Shown one piece after another: positions 8,230 through 17,807 of a stretch of 64,000 nt of DNA. The notes under the pieces were generated by a model, which was not told the origin of the DNA, ran no database searches, and was given only the letters and a program-made list of their open reading frames with translations. Source of the stretch: an uncultured Bacteroidota bacterium (GTDB lineage Bacteria; Bacteroidota; Bacteroidia; UKL13-3); contig CAINMV010000015.1 of assembly GCA_903850915.1 (NCBI GenBank), positions 37,898-101,897 of the forward strand. Reading direction: 5' to 3'. Made by a program: the position numbers and the translations under genes. Every line of letters starts with the position of its first letter. The stretch's first letter is position 1.

Positions 8230-9804
8230 ATGCGGTTTTTTATTCTTTGCTTTTTGCTTTTTTTTCTACTTACAATGTTGCCTGCACAACAGGTTAAAAT
8301 TCTATTTGATGCCACAAAAGCAGAAACAGCGAACAATGCGGATTGGGTAATTGATGAAGATTTAAATAACCTTGGTTGGAATCCGAATGGCGTTACTGGT
8401 GGTGGAAGTGAGGGCAATGCACAACAAATACCTTCGCCGGTGCAAAGTGGCATTACCGCAGCTACTGCCGAAACCTATTGGAAAGGTGCGATTTCTGCCT
8501 GGGGAGTAGACTGTGTAAAAAAAGGATATTGGGTAGAAACACTTCCCTATAATGGAAACATCACCTATGGCAACACCTCAAACCTGCAGGATTTAAGTAA
8601 TTATAAAGTATTCGTTGTATGCGAACCCAATATACTGTTCACCACTTCCGAAAAAACAGCAATGCTAAACTTCGTTCAAAATGGAGGAAGTCTATTTATG
8701 GTTTCTGACCATCTCAATTCCGACCGCAATGGCGATGGTAAAGATTCGCCACAAATCTGGAACGATTTAATGAGTACCAACAGTGTTAAAACTAATCCCT
8801 TTGGTATTACCTTCGATTTACTCGACATTTCCCCAAACAGCTATAATATACCTTCGCTTCCTAACGATTCCTTGTTGCATGGGCCAATGGGTAATGTAAC
8901 CCAGGCACAATGGTTCAACGGTACCTCCATGACCCTGAACACCACAGCCAATGCTTCGGTAAAAGGTGTGGTATATATTCCTGGCTCTTCGTTTGGAAGC
9001 ACCGGCGTAATGGCAGCTTATGCCCGTTTTGGAAAAGGTAAGGTGGCTGCCATTGGCGATAGTTCACCCTGCGATGATGGCACTGGTGATAGTGGTGATG
9101 CTTTATATAATGGCTGGACTAACGATGCTGCTGGCAATCACGAAAGACTTATTATGAATGCTACTATTTGGCTGGCAACTAAAGACTCTACCATCGCTCT
9201 GCCGCCACCGCCAACCTTGGTAAAAGATTTGAAATTAGATTCAATACTTTCGCCTATAACCTTTAATAAAGGAAATAATACCATAGCTGTAAGAATCAAA
9301 AATACAGGCACCGCGACCGTTGATAGTGCCGTTGTATCCTATCAATTAAACAACAATGCAAGGGTAAACGCATCATTGGTTGGAATGCAACTAGCGCCCA
9401 ATAATATACTAAACTACACTTTCACTTTGCCACTTAATATAACAGCAGACGGAACGTATAGCTTTTGCGCAAGAATAAAGACCGCCAAAGACACGCTGCC
9501 ATCCAATGATAGTATTTGTAATACGTTTAACATTACTAGCGCTGGATTAATTACAACCGAAGAAAACGGCGCTGATGTGCGTATTTACCCCAACCCAATT
9601 TATGGTAACACATTGCATATTTTAAATCCAACCAACGAAGTACTCGATTTAAAAATTACAGATATACATGGAAAGACAATAGCGGCATATTTCAAACAAA
9701 AAAACATCCTTGACATTTCGTTAACCGAATTACAACCAGGTATCTATTACCTTTATTGTACTTCGCGTCAAAACTCCACCATCGTGCGTTTCATAGTGCA
9801 ATAG
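8230..9804 (+). CDS. Secreted protein with GATase-like domain and T9SS sorting domain
   Basis: A 524-residue exported protein of unknown function. The signal peptide is residues 1-20 (FFLLTMLPAQQ). Residues ~20-315 look like a class I glutamine-amidotransferase-like fold: a beta strand KVFVVCEPN, then FVQNGGSLFMVSDH and a conserved late strand GKVAAIGDSSPCDDG. I do not see the Cys-His-Glu triad of true amidotransferases, so it may be a binding or structural relative. Residues ~330-435 resemble a CARDB-type adhesion module (LKLDSILSPITFNKGNNTI). The C-terminal ~75 residues are a T9SS type A sorting domain (VRIYPNPIYGNTLHI, ITDIHGKTI, LQPGIYYLY). It is a single gene ending in a strong shared terminator. 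The cargo call is firm; the activity is unknown. Confidence 0.72.
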   Translation: MRFFILCFLLFFLLTMLPAQQVKILFDATKAETANNADWVIDEDLNNLGWNPNGVTGGGSEGNAQQIPSPVQSGITAATAETYWKGAISAWGVDCVKKGYWVETLPYNGNITYGNTSNLQDLSNYKVFVVCEPNILFTTSEKTAMLNFVQNGGSLFMVSDHLNSDRNGDGKDSPQIWNDLMSTNSVKTNPFGITFDLLDISPNSYNIPSLPNDSLLHGPMGNVTQAQWFNGTSMTLNTTANASVKGVVYIPGSSFGSTGVMAAYARFGKGKVAAIGDSSPCDDGTGDSGDALYNGWTNDAAGNHERLIMNATIWLATKDSTIALPPPPTLVKDLKLDSILSPITFNKGNNTIAVRIKNTGTATVDSAVVSYQLNNNARVNASLVGMQLAPNNILNYTFTLPLNITADGTYSFCARIKTAKDTLPSNDSICNTFNITSAGLITTEENGADVRIYPNPIYGNTLHILNPTNEVLDLKITDIHGKTIAAYFKQKNILDISLTELQPGIYYLYCTSRQNSTIVRFIVQ

Positions 9805-9812
9805 TTCCAATC

Positions 9813-9866
9813 AAAAAAAAACCAAGAACCTGAATCAATTCATTCAAGCTCTTGGATTGTAATTTT
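9813..9866. terminator. Bidirectional terminator
   Basis: A nine-A run is followed by a hairpin from CCAAGA at 9822 to TCTTGG at 9855, including inner TGAAT/ATTCA pairing. A T-rich tail follows. It sits between convergent genes (the T9SS gene and gcvP) and can serve both strands. Confidence 0.7.
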
Positions 9867-9886
9867 GTTTCTATTAGTTTGCTCGA

Positions 9887-12784
9887 CTAGCTCGCGCGTT
9901 GCCCGATAGTATCTTCAGCATACGATGCCGTTGGTGCACATGTGCATATAAGCACACGATCACCATGGGTATTATTTATACGCGCCACACTTGGCCAGAA
10001 TTTACGTTCGGAAACAAATGGCAATGGAAATGCCGCTTGTTCACGCGTATATGGATGACTCCACTCCGATGAAGTAATTACCGCCGCGGTATGTGGCGCA
10101 TTTTTTAAGAAGTTATCTACTTTATCGCTTATACCATTTTCAATAGCACTAATTTCGTTACGAATAGCAATGAGAGCGTCACAGAATTTATCCAATTCGG
10201 CTTTGCTTTCACTTTCGGTAGGCTCAATCATTAACGTACCTGCAACCGGGAATGAAACTGTAGGAGCATGAAACCCATAATCCATAAGGCGTTTTGCAAT
10301 GTCTTCAACCTCAACACCACTAGCCTGTTTAAAGATACGTGTATCTAAAATCATTTCATGTGCACAACGACCATTTTCTCCGGTATATAATATCTTATAG
10401 GAATCTTTAAGGCGTGATGCTATATAGTTAGCCTTTAGGATTGCAAATTTTGTAGCTTCCGTTAATCCTTCTCCACCCATCATTTTAATGTACGCATAGC
10501 TAATCAACAAGATGCTTGCGCTACCCCATGGTGCCGCGCTTACTGCATGTATCGCGTTAGTACCTCCTGTTTTTATAACTGCGTGTCCTGGTAGAAAAGG
10601 AACCAAATGTTCAGCAACACAAATGGGACCAACGCCTGGACCTCCGCCTCCATGCGGGATACAAAAAGTCTTATGTAGGTTAATATGATTTACATCGGCA
10701 CCAATTTCGGCTGGCGAGGTAAGTCCAACCTGAGCATTCATATTGGCTCCATCCATATATACCTGGCCACCATATTCATGAATTAATGCGGTAATTTCTT
10801 TGATTTCGGTTTCAAAAATACCATGTGTAGATGGATAGGTAACCATCAAGCAAGCAAGGTTATCTTTGTATTGTGCAGCTTTGGCTTTCATATCCTCCAA
10901 ATCTACGTTACCGTTTTCATCGCACTTCGTTACCACCACCTTCATGCCCGCCATCACCGCGGATGCCGGATTGGTACCGTGGGCTGACGAAGGTATTAAT
11001 GCAATATTGCGATGACCTTGTCCGATGCTTTTTAGATATTCACGGATTACTAGCAAGCCGGCGTATTCACCTTGTGCACCGGCATTGGGTTGCAACGATG
11101 TGCCTGCGAATCCCGTAATTGTCGCTAAATCTTTTTCCAACTCAGCAAAAATCTCGGCATATCCAGCAGTCTGATCTACAGGGCAAAATGGATGCAAGCC
11201 ATTAAATTCGGGCCAAGTAACAGGCACCATTTCCGTGGTGGCATTAAGTTTCATTGTGCAGCTGCCTAAAGAAATCATACTGTGAGCCATACTCAAATCT
11301 TTCGCCTCCAATCGTTTAATATAACGTAACATATCGTGCTCTGTATGGTATAAATTAAATACATCTTCTTGCATGTATTTCGAAGTTCGAACAAATTTAG
11401 CATCCCAGTTTAATTCCAACCCTTCGGCTAAAGCATCTATGTTTCCGGGGGTAGATTTATTCGCTTTGCAAAAAATAGCCACAAGATCTTTTACATCTTG
11501 AAGCGTTGTTGTTTCATCGAAAGAAACACCGATATGAGAGTCGTCAAAATAACGCAAGTTAATTTCTGCTTGAACTGCCAATTCTTTAATTGTTTCTATG
11601 GCAAATTGCGCAGGAATACGCAAGGTATCAAAATACGTTTGATTCTCTGTTGTATAACCCGCATCGACAATAGCTTTAGCAAATACGCGTGTTAAGCCAT
11701 GAATTCGGGATGCTATTTTCTTCAAGCCTTCTGGTCCGTGATACACGGCATACATCGAAGCCATAATACTAAGTAGCACTTGAGCTGTGCAAATATTACT
11801 TGTTGCCTTATCTCTACGAATATGTTGCTCACGCGTTTGAAGCGCCATACGCAAAGCACGATTTCCTTGAGCGTCGATACTTACTCCAATAATTCTACCT
11901 GGCATACTTCGCTTAAAGTCGTCTTTAGTAGCTAAGAAGGCTGCATGAGGGCCTCCATATCCTAATGGCACACCAAAACGCTGCGATGATCCCGTAACGA
12001 TATCAGCGCCAAATTCGCCTGGAGGCGTTAGCAACGTTAATGACATTAAATCTGCACCAACGCATACTTTAGCTCCAACCGAGTGAGCATGTTCTATGAA
12101 GCTGCGATAATCTTCTACAGTACCTGAGTTATTGGGATATTGTAGAAAAACACCAAAGAAGGATTCATCTAATTTTGTTTCTTTAAAATTACCTATCACG
12201 AGTTCAACACCAATCGGCTCACAACGTGTTCTTAAAATATCTAGTGTTTGAGCAAAAGTGCTTTCATCAACAAACAATTTATCGCCTTGATTTTTCAATT
12301 TCAAATCCTCCATCATGTGCATAGCTTCTGCAGCAGCAGTACCTTCATCTAGCAACGAGGCATTTGAAATCTCCATCCCTGTAAGTTCTACAATCATGGT
12401 TTGAAAGTTCAAAAGCGCCTCAAGGCGTCCTTGCGCTATCTCCGCCTGATATGGAGTATATTGCGTGTACCATCCTGGATTCTCTGTAATATTTCGAAGA
12501 ATTACCCCTGGTACATAGGTATTGTAATATCCTTGACCGAGATACTGTTTAAATACTTTATTCTTAGATGCGATTTTCTTCAGATTAATCAAAAACTGCT
12601 CCTCGCTAACAGGCGCTCCGATATTAAGCGGGGCCTTTAATCGGATACTATCCGGAATTGTTTCATTAATGAGGGCATCCACGCTGGCTGCTCCGATTAT
12701 TTTCAGCATAGCTTCAGTTTCCCGAACATCAGCCCCTGTATGGCGACTACTGAACTTTTGATTGTAATTAACGTTTAATTTCAT
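9887..12784 (-). CDS. gcvP: Glycine dehydrogenase (decarboxylating), P-protein of the glycine cleavage system
   Basis: The PLP-dependent P-protein decarboxylates glycine and passes the aminomethyl group to the lipoyl H-protein. This is the long single-chain form (965 residues), containing both the alpha-like and beta-like halves. The PLP lysine is about K705 in [16 protein letters not shown]; the glycine-rich loop and HPFCPVDQ in the second half are also typical. I chose the ATG at 12784 ([16 protein letters not shown]) over 18 additional upstream codons, because the N-terminal motif starts right after it. A -7 box at 12836-12843 supports this. gcvT and gcvH are not in the window, so the cleavage system is dispersed here. 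Confidence 0.95.
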   Translation of the reverse strand: MKLNVNYNQKFSSRHTGADVRETEAMLKIIGAASVDALINETIPDSIRLKAPLNIGAPVSEEQFLINLKKIASKNKVFKQYLGQGYYNTYVPGVILRNITENPGWYTQYTPYQAEIAQGRLEALLNFQTMIVELTGMEISNASLLDEGTAAAEAMHMMEDLKLKNQGDKLFVDESTFAQTLDILRTRCEPIGVELVIGNFKETKLDESFFGVFLQYPNNSGTVEDYRSFIEHAHSVGAKVCVGADLMSLTLLTPPGEFGADIVTGSSQRFGVPLGYGGPHAAFLATKDDFKRSMPGRIIGVSIDAQGNRALRMALQTREQHIRRDKATSNICTAQVLLSIMASMYAVYHGPEGLKKIASRIHGLTRVFAKAIVDAGYTTENQTYFDTLRIPAQFAIETIKELAVQAEINLRYFDDSHIGVSFDETTTLQDVKDLVAIFCKANKSTPGNIDALAEGLELNWDAKFVRTSKYMQEDVFNLYHTEHDMLRYIKRLEAKDLSMAHSMISLGSCTMKLNATTEMVPVTWPEFNGLHPFCPVDQTAGYAEIFAELEKDLATITGFAGTSLQPNAGAQGEYAGLLVIREYLKSIGQGHRNIALIPSSAHGTNPASAVMAGMKVVVTKCDENGNVDLEDMKAKAAQYKDNLACLMVTYPSTHGIFETEIKEITALIHEYGGQVYMDGANMNAQVGLTSPAEIGADVNHINLHKTFCIPHGGGGPGVGPICVAEHLVPFLPGHAVIKTGGTNAIHAVSAAPWGSASILLISYAYIKMMGGEGLTEATKFAILKANYIASRLKDSYKILYTGENGRCAHEMILDTRIFKQASGVEVEDIAKRLMDYGFHAPTVSFPVAGTLMIEPTESESKAELDKFCDALIAIRNEISAIENGISDKVDNFLKNAPHTAAVITSSEWSHPYTREQAAFPLPFVSERKFWPSVARINNTHGDRVLICTCAPTASYAEDTIGQRAS

Positions 12785-12835
12785 GGGTGAAGAAGAAATA
12801 AAAGATAAGATAGTGTGCTCTATTAAAAAGCGATG

Positions 12836-12843
12836 CAAAAGTA
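12836..12843 (-). promoter_or_regulatory. -7 box of gcvP
   Basis: Read on the minus strand this is TACTTTTG, matching TAnnTTTG. It ends 51 bases before the chosen gcvP ATG. No TTG is visible at the -33 distance. Confidence 0.4.
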
Positions 12844-13020
12844 AATAAAAAATAGGGAATAGATTGTCATGAATGCAGATGGAAAAGTGGCGTTAGCACC
12901 ACCAAAACTAAATTAATGAAGTATCGTACAAAAAAGAGTTAAAAAGAAAGAAAACTCCATGTTTTGGATCATTAAAATTGAATTACAATTGGAAAATTTA
13001 TTTCTATGGACTTAACACTA

Positions 13021-13028
13021 TATATTTG
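13021..13028 (+). promoter_or_regulatory. -7 box before the class V PLP enzyme
   Basis: TATATTTG matches TAnnTTTG and lies 58 bases before the ATG at 13087. A clear -33 TTG at the right spacing is not seen. Confidence 0.35.
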
Positions 13029-13086
13029 AAAACTGCTTCCGAAAATTTCTATTTTAGAAGCTATTAATGATCTGTCATCCTAAACT

Positions 13087-14568
13087 ATGAATAATTATTT
13101 CGACGCATTTAGAAAAAACATCATTGGCATCGATCAACGAATTAAAACACCGTACCATGATGCAATAGCAATTTTATATGCTGACTGGACTGCGAGCGGG
13201 CGAGGCTACCTTCCTATTGAACAGAAGATGGTTAACGAAATAATGCCTTTCGTAGCCAATACTCATACCGATACCAATACCACAGGAATGACCATGACAT
13301 ATTCCTACCATAAGGCGCAGTCCATAATAAAAAACCATGTTAATGCTGGAGATGACGATATATTAATTTCATCAAATGCTGGAATGACAGGGGTGGTGAA
13401 TAAATTTCAGCGAATCTTAGGACTTAAAATTCATGAGACGTTTAAAGACGAAATTAGCATCACGGAAAACGAACGGCCCATTGTTTTTATCACCCATATG
13501 GAGCATCACTCCAACCAAACAAGCTGGCTTGAAACGATTGCCGATGTTGAGATTATCCCACCATCATCCGATGGGTTGGTTTCAGTAAAGAATTTTATTG
13601 AATTACTTGAAAAGTATAAGCATAGAACAAGGAAAATTGCAGCCATCACCTCTTGCTCCAATGTAACAGGCATTATGACTCCCTATTTAGAAATAGCACG
13701 TGCCATACATAATGTTGGAGGACTTTGCTTTGTTGACTTTGCTTGTTCAGCACCCTATGTTACTATTGATATGCATCGTAATGATAGCGAAGGGGAATAC
13801 CTCGATGCAATTTATTTCTCGCCACACAAATTCCTTGGCGGGCCAGGCAGCACTGGTATTCTTATCTTTAATCACCAGCTTTACACCAATAAAATTCCTG
13901 ATGAACCAGGTGGAGGAACGGTAGATTGGACCAATCCATGGGGAGGACGAAAATATGTTGATAATATAGAAGCTCGAGAAGATGGCGGCACACCCGCGTT
14001 TTTACAAACTATTAAGGCTGCCATGTGTTTGAAGTTGAAAGAGGAAATGGGAGTTGAGAATATTTTAAAACGAGAGCATGAAATTCTAGATATCATTTGG
14101 GAAGGACTCTCTGAAATAACGAATCTTCATATATTGGCAGAGAAACACAAAGATAGACTTGGTGTTATTTCATTTTATATCGACAACCTTCATTACAATG
14201 TTGGAGTGAAATTACTCAATGACAAATTTGGAATTCAAACGCGAGGAGGTTGTTCCTGTGCTGGTACTTATGGCCATTATCTTTTAAATGTTGATACGGA
14301 AACATCACGACGTATTACCACTTCCATTAGCTCGGGCGATTGCTCCGACAAGCCTGGATGGATAAGGATGTCGATCCATCCTACACATACCGACATTGAA
14401 ATTAAATTTTTGATTGACGGAATTCGACAACTCGCTACTAATTTTGAAGAATGGAGTAAAGACTATAACATCAATCTTGCTATTGGAAGTATTCGATCTA
14501 AAAACACGGAGATTGAAAAGGGCATTGAATCGGCCATTGATCATTGCTTAACAAAGGACTTTATTTAA
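13087..14568 (+). CDS. Class V aminotransferase-fold PLP enzyme (cysteine desulfurase-like)
   Basis: A 493-residue PLP enzyme of the aminotransferase class V / cysteine desulfurase superfamily. The likely Schiff-base lysine is K248 in YFSPHKFLGGPGSTG, and THMEHHSNQTSW supplies the usual PLP-stacking His region. RGGCSCAGTYGH carries two Cys (about 389 and 391) where SufS-type desulfurases have their single persulfide Cys. It is longer than SufS (about 410 residues) because of an extra C-terminal segment (~residues 425-493). No suf or isc genes lie nearby, so a role in general Fe-S assembly is not supported; the substrate could be cysteine or another amino acid. A Crp-family regulator follows 100 bases downstream on the same strand, but with its own -7 box. 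Confidence 0.82.
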   Translation: MNNYFDAFRKNIIGIDQRIKTPYHDAIAILYADWTASGRGYLPIEQKMVNEIMPFVANTHTDTNTTGMTMTYSYHKAQSIIKNHVNAGDDDILISSNAGMTGVVNKFQRILGLKIHETFKDEISITENERPIVFITHMEHHSNQTSWLETIADVEIIPPSSDGLVSVKNFIELLEKYKHRTRKIAAITSCSNVTGIMTPYLEIARAIHNVGGLCFVDFACSAPYVTIDMHRNDSEGEYLDAIYFSPHKFLGGPGSTGILIFNHQLYTNKIPDEPGGGTVDWTNPWGGRKYVDNIEAREDGGTPAFLQTIKAAMCLKLKEEMGVENILKREHEILDIIWEGLSEITNLHILAEKHKDRLGVISFYIDNLHYNVGVKLLNDKFGIQTRGGCSCAGTYGHYLLNVDTETSRRITTSISSGDCSDKPGWIRMSIHPTHTDIEIKFLIDGIRQLATNFEEWSKDYNINLAIGSIRSKNTEIEKGIESAIDHCLTKDFI

Positions 14569-14633
14569 AATCCTTTTATTCTCGACACTACGGTGCTATG
14601 ACATATTCATTATTTTGAGCGTCGAAATATCAT

Positions 14634-14641
14634 TACTTTTG
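14634..14641 (+). promoter_or_regulatory. -7 box before the Crp-family regulator
   Basis: TACTTTTG matches TAnnTTTG, 27 bases before the ATG at 14669. A TTTG at 14614-14617 lies 16 bases upstream, slightly short for a -33 element. Confidence 0.45.
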
Positions 14642-14668
14642 TAAATGCATTGCATTATGCTCTAGTCC

Positions 14669-15265
14669 ATGAAATCCTTTTTAGAGACACTTTCGGAATA
14701 CCCCATTTTATCTTCAGAGGAGATGCAATCGATATCCACGAAGGTGCACATCAAAAAAGTAGCTAAAGGCGAAATCCTTCAGAAGAAAGGTGACCTTTCA
14801 AATCGCATTTTTTTTGTTAAAAAGGGTCTGCTTCGTAGTTATTCTATTGATGAAAACGAGAAAGAACATATCTTTATGTTTGCGTCTGAAGATTGGATTA
14901 TGTCCGATCTTTCATCACATGCTTTTAATGCACCACCTGAACTTTACATCGATGCTGTTGAAGATTCAGAAATCGAAATATGTCCTCAAGATTTCTTTGT
15001 GAATGTAGTGCTTCAACATCCTGAATTCGGATTTTCTGGTACCGACAAACTTACAAAACGCGTGGCAGTGCTGCAAAAGCGTGTCATTATGCTTATGAGC
15101 GCATCGGCACGGGAGCGTTATGAGAATTTTCTAGAAACCTATCCTAAGATCGCACAACGCGTTCCACAACGCATGATTGCTTCATATCTTGGCATAACAC
15201 CTGAGGCGCTTAGTAAAATACGTGGTGAAATGTCGCGTAGAAAAACAACGGGACTTATAATTTGA
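14669..15265 (+). CDS. Crp/Fnr-family transcriptional regulator
   Basis: A 198-residue one-component regulator. Residues ~15-120 form a cyclic-nucleotide-binding-like beta roll (VAKGEILQKKGDLSNRIFFVKKGLLRSY). A long dimer helix follows, then a C-terminal helix-turn-helix at ~165-190 (MIASYLGITPEALSKIRGEM). It has no Cys motif like Fnr's N-terminal cluster, and the typical cAMP-contact PFGE stretch is absent, so the ligand is unknown. It runs convergently into paaD with only 12 bases between stop codons. That position makes it a reasonable but unproven candidate for control of the aromatic genes next door. Confidence 0.85.
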   Translation: MKSFLETLSEYPILSSEEMQSISTKVHIKKVAKGEILQKKGDLSNRIFFVKKGLLRSYSIDENEKEHIFMFASEDWIMSDLSSHAFNAPPELYIDAVEDSEIEICPQDFFVNVVLQHPEFGFSGTDKLTKRVAVLQKRVIMLMSASARERYENFLETYPKIAQRVPQRMIASYLGITPEALSKIRGEMSRRKTTGLII

Positions 15266-15277
15266 TTTCCAGGCTTC

Positions 15278-15778
15278 TTAGAAGCACTTAAAATATTCGA
15301 ACGGCTGTTCACACGTATCGCAATACCAGAGTGCCTTGCAGGGTGTTGAGCCAAATCTACTTACAAGTTTTGTTTCTTGCTTTCCGCAGTGTGGACATGT
15401 AACTTGCTTTTGTCGAGCGAAACGCAATTCACTTTCAGGCTCCTTCTCTGGAGGGGCAATACCGTGGGCACGCATTTTTTCTTTTGCCACATCGCTCATC
15501 CAATCGGTAGTCCAAGCTGGCGAAAGCGAAATTTTTATTTCCACTTCACAGAAGCCACTACTATTCAAGGCTGTGATGATGTCATCTTTAAAAACACCCA
15601 TAGCAGGGCAACCAGAATAACTTGGCGTTAATGTCACAATTACGTTTGATTCACTTATCACCTCTACATCACGAACCAAACCTAACTCTACAATGCTAAG
15701 TACAGGAATATCGGGATCCGGAATTTCGCTGAGGAGCTCCCAAACTTTCTCTTTAGAAACGATGTTGTTGATTACCAT
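15278..15778 (-). CDS. paaD: Phenylacetyl-CoA epoxidase subunit PaaD
   Basis: A small accessory protein needed for the multicomponent phenylacetyl-CoA 1,2-epoxidase; it probably helps assemble metal centres. Residues ~10-100 form the MIP18/DUF59-like Fe-S assembly fold (IPDPDIPVLSIVELGLVRDV, SGCPAMGVF). The C-terminus carries a zinc-ribbon-like set of cysteines: CPHC, then CDTC with C155. Its start codon overlaps the stop of paaC by a few bases (15772-15778), so the two are translationally coupled. It is the last gene of the paaABCD run; paaE, the reductase, is not next to it. Confidence 0.92.
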   Translation of the reverse strand: MVINNIVSKEKVWELLSEIPDPDIPVLSIVELGLVRDVEVISESNVIVTLTPSYSGCPAMGVFKDDIITALNSSGFCEVEIKISLSPAWTTDWMSDVAKEKMRAHGIAPPEKEPESELRFARQKQVTCPHCGKQETKLVSRFGSTPCKALWYCDTCEQPFEYFKCF

Positions 15779-16530
15779 TTTGCGCCAGGATGTACACGTT
15801 GCAAGTATTGCATTTCGGAAAGCATATGTCCTAAATGTTCAGTGTGAATTCCATTACTGCCTCCTTTTATCACATTAAATCTTTCAGGAGTAAAGAGGTT
15901 TGCTTCACGCAATACCTCTTGCACGGCAAAGTTCCATTGTCCAAAAATATCATCCAAGCTAAAGCTAATACCTACTGAAATCAATTCGTGGTCAATATCA
16001 TTCATCACAAATAAATCATCGGTAAAACGCCATAATTCATTCAGTGCAAATTGAGCACGATTTTTGCTTTCTTCTGTGCCATTACCAAAACGTATAATCC
16101 ATTCACTACTATGCCTAAAATGGTATTTCACTTCCTTCAAAGCCTTGGTGGCATAACCACTTAGGCTTTCATCATTACTATTCATTAATGCTTCACACAT
16201 CAAGCGAGCGAAAGTTGAATATAAAAACTGCCTGACAATGGTAAACGCAAAATCTCCATTAGGCTGCTCTACAATTAAACTATTATAAAACTGCCTTTCG
16301 TTTCGTAAAAAAGCCAAATCATCCGCAGTAATATTGGCTTCTTTAAGTAATACTGCATATTCGTAAAGAGTTTCTGCTTGGCCAAAAAGATCAAGCGAAA
16401 TGTTTGTCAAGGCAAGATCCTCTTCCAGTATAGGACCTCTGCTACACCACTCTGCCATACGCTGACCTAAAACTAAATTATTGTCGGCCAATCGCAAACA
16501 AAAATTATATAAAGCATCTTTGGTTTTCAT
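15772..16530 (-). CDS. paaC: Phenylacetyl-CoA epoxidase subunit PaaC
   Basis: The structural partner of PaaA in the epoxidase complex, with a ferritin-like fold but degenerate metal site. The 252-residue length is normal. Landmarks are LRLADNNLVLGQRMAEWCSR at the N-terminus, KYHFRHSSEW in the middle, and HTEHLGHMLSEMQYLQRVHP at the C-terminus, all recognisable PaaC sequence. It lies 8 bases downstream of paaB and overlaps paaD, in the standard paaABCD order. Confidence 0.93.
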   Translation of the reverse strand: MKTKDALYNFCLRLADNNLVLGQRMAEWCSRGPILEEDLALTNISLDLFGQAETLYEYAVLLKEANITADDLAFLRNERQFYNSLIVEQPNGDFAFTIVRQFLYSTFARLMCEALMNSNDESLSGYATKALKEVKYHFRHSSEWIIRFGNGTEESKNRAQFALNELWRFTDDLFVMNDIDHELISVGISFSLDDIFGQWNFAVQEVLREANLFTPERFNVIKGGSNGIHTEHLGHMLSEMQYLQRVHPGAKW

Positions 16531-16538
16531 GAAATTTT

Positions 16539-16832
16539 TTAAAGATTATTAGTGCCTTTTGGCATTTTATAAAAATTTGGTTTTCGATATGTTTTATCTA
16601 AAGATGGATCAAAGAATTCCTCCTCTTCGTCGCGCGTGGTAGCAACGATGCAATCTGTTGGAACTACCCATAAACTTCGACCTTCGTTTCGGCGCGTATA
16701 CGTATCACGCGCATTTTGGAGTGCCATCTTTTTATCTGCCGCATGCACACTGCCGGCATGCTCAAAGGGGCTGCCACTTTTAGTTTGTATAAATACTTCC
16801 CATTGGGGAAACTGGTTATTGTTAATTTCCAT
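16539..16832 (-). CDS. paaB: Phenylacetyl-CoA epoxidase subunit PaaB
   Basis: A 97-residue subunit that bridges PaaAC heterodimers in the epoxidase complex. The sequence WEVFIQTKSGSPFEHAGSVH followed by ALQNARDTYTRRNEG is the PaaB signature. It sits 17 bases after paaA and 8 bases before paaC on the same strand. Confidence 0.93.
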   Translation of the reverse strand: MEINNNQFPQWEVFIQTKSGSPFEHAGSVHAADKKMALQNARDTYTRRNEGRSLWVVPTDCIVATTRDEEEEFFDPSLDKTYRKPNFYKMPKGTNNL

Positions 16833-16849
16833 TGTCGTAATAATTAATG

Positions 16850-17794
16850 TTACTTAATTGTGGCTGGATTACTCATTTGTTTTGCTTCGAAGGCTAAAGC
16901 TGCTTCGCGAACCCACTGCCCTTCATTATGACATTTAATATGGTGACTTAAACGTTGATGATTACAAGGGCCATTTCCATTAACCACGTTTTTAAATTCT
17001 TCCCAGTTAATATCGCTAGTTTCCCAATGCAAGGTTTCCTTGTTGTATTTTAGATTGGCATCAGGAACTTTTAAACCAATATGATGGGCTTGCTCCACCG
17101 TACGATCAATAAAGCGTTGACGAAGTCTATCGTTACTTTCTACTTTTATTTTCCATTGCATGGAATCCTTGCTATTGGGTGAATCTGTATCGTGTGGACC
17201 AAACATCATTAAAGACGGCTCCCACCATCTATTCATGGCATCTTGTGCCATTTCCTTTTGCGCTTCAGTCCCATTCATCATTTTAGCCATTATCTCATAG
17301 CCTTGTCGTTGATGAAAGCCTTCTTCTTTGCATATGCGGAGCATTGCACGCGCGTATGGGCCATAGGAACATTTAGCAAGCATCGTTTGATTTACGATAG
17401 CTGCACCATCGACAAGCCAGCCAACGGCACCAATATCAGCCCAGGTAAGTACAGGGTAATTAAAGATACTAGAATATTTAGCTTTGCCTTTGTGAAGCAT
17501 ATCGATCATTTCAGATCGATCCAGACCCAAAGTTTCGGCAGCCGAATATAGATAAAGACCATGCCCTGCCTCATCTTGAATTTTGGCTAATAATATTTTC
17601 TTAGCACGGAGTGATGGAGCTCTAAGCACCCAATTTGCCTCCGGTTGCATACCAATTATTTCTGAATGCGCATGCTGCGAAATTTGTCTAAACAACGTTT
17701 TATGATAGCCCTCTGGCATCCAATCCTTTGGTTCAATTTTCTCATCAGCATCTATACGTTGCTGAAATTTAATTAGTTTTTGATCTTCTGTCAT
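16850..17794 (-). CDS. paaA: Phenylacetyl-CoA epoxidase catalytic subunit PaaA
   Basis: The di-iron catalytic subunit that uses O2 to epoxidise the ring of phenylacetyl-CoA. The ferritin-like four-helix bundle has two E-x-x-H motifs ([14 protein letters not shown] and [11 protein letters not shown]), plus the further conserved acids expected for a di-iron site. I chose the ATG at 17794 ([17 protein letters not shown]), giving 314 residues, the normal size. The upstream extension would overlap the end of hpd and is not PaaA-like. The gene follows hpd by 13 bases, so paaABCD is probably co-transcribed with tyrosine catabolism. Confidence 0.94.
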   Translation of the reverse strand: MTEDQKLIKFQQRIDADEKIEPKDWMPEGYHKTLFRQISQHAHSEIIGMQPEANWVLRAPSLRAKKILLAKIQDEAGHGLYLYSAAETLGLDRSEMIDMLHKGKAKYSSIFNYPVLTWADIGAVGWLVDGAAIVNQTMLAKCSYGPYARAMLRICKEEGFHQRQGYEIMAKMMNGTEAQKEMAQDAMNRWWEPSLMMFGPHDTDSPNSKDSMQWKIKVESNDRLRQRFIDRTVEQAHHIGLKVPDANLKYNKETLHWETSDINWEEFKNVVNGNGPCNHQRLSHHIKCHNEGQWVREAALAFEAKQMSNPATIK

Positions 17795-17807
17795 TTTAAT
17801 ATATGAA

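Larger units (their letters stand above)
12785..13086. other. Divergent promoter region between gcvP and the class V PLP enzyme
   Basis: This holds the gcvP promoter (-7 box at 12836-12843, minus strand) and a -7 box for the next gene at 13021-13028. I see no gene or strong hairpin in it. Confidence 0.55.
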
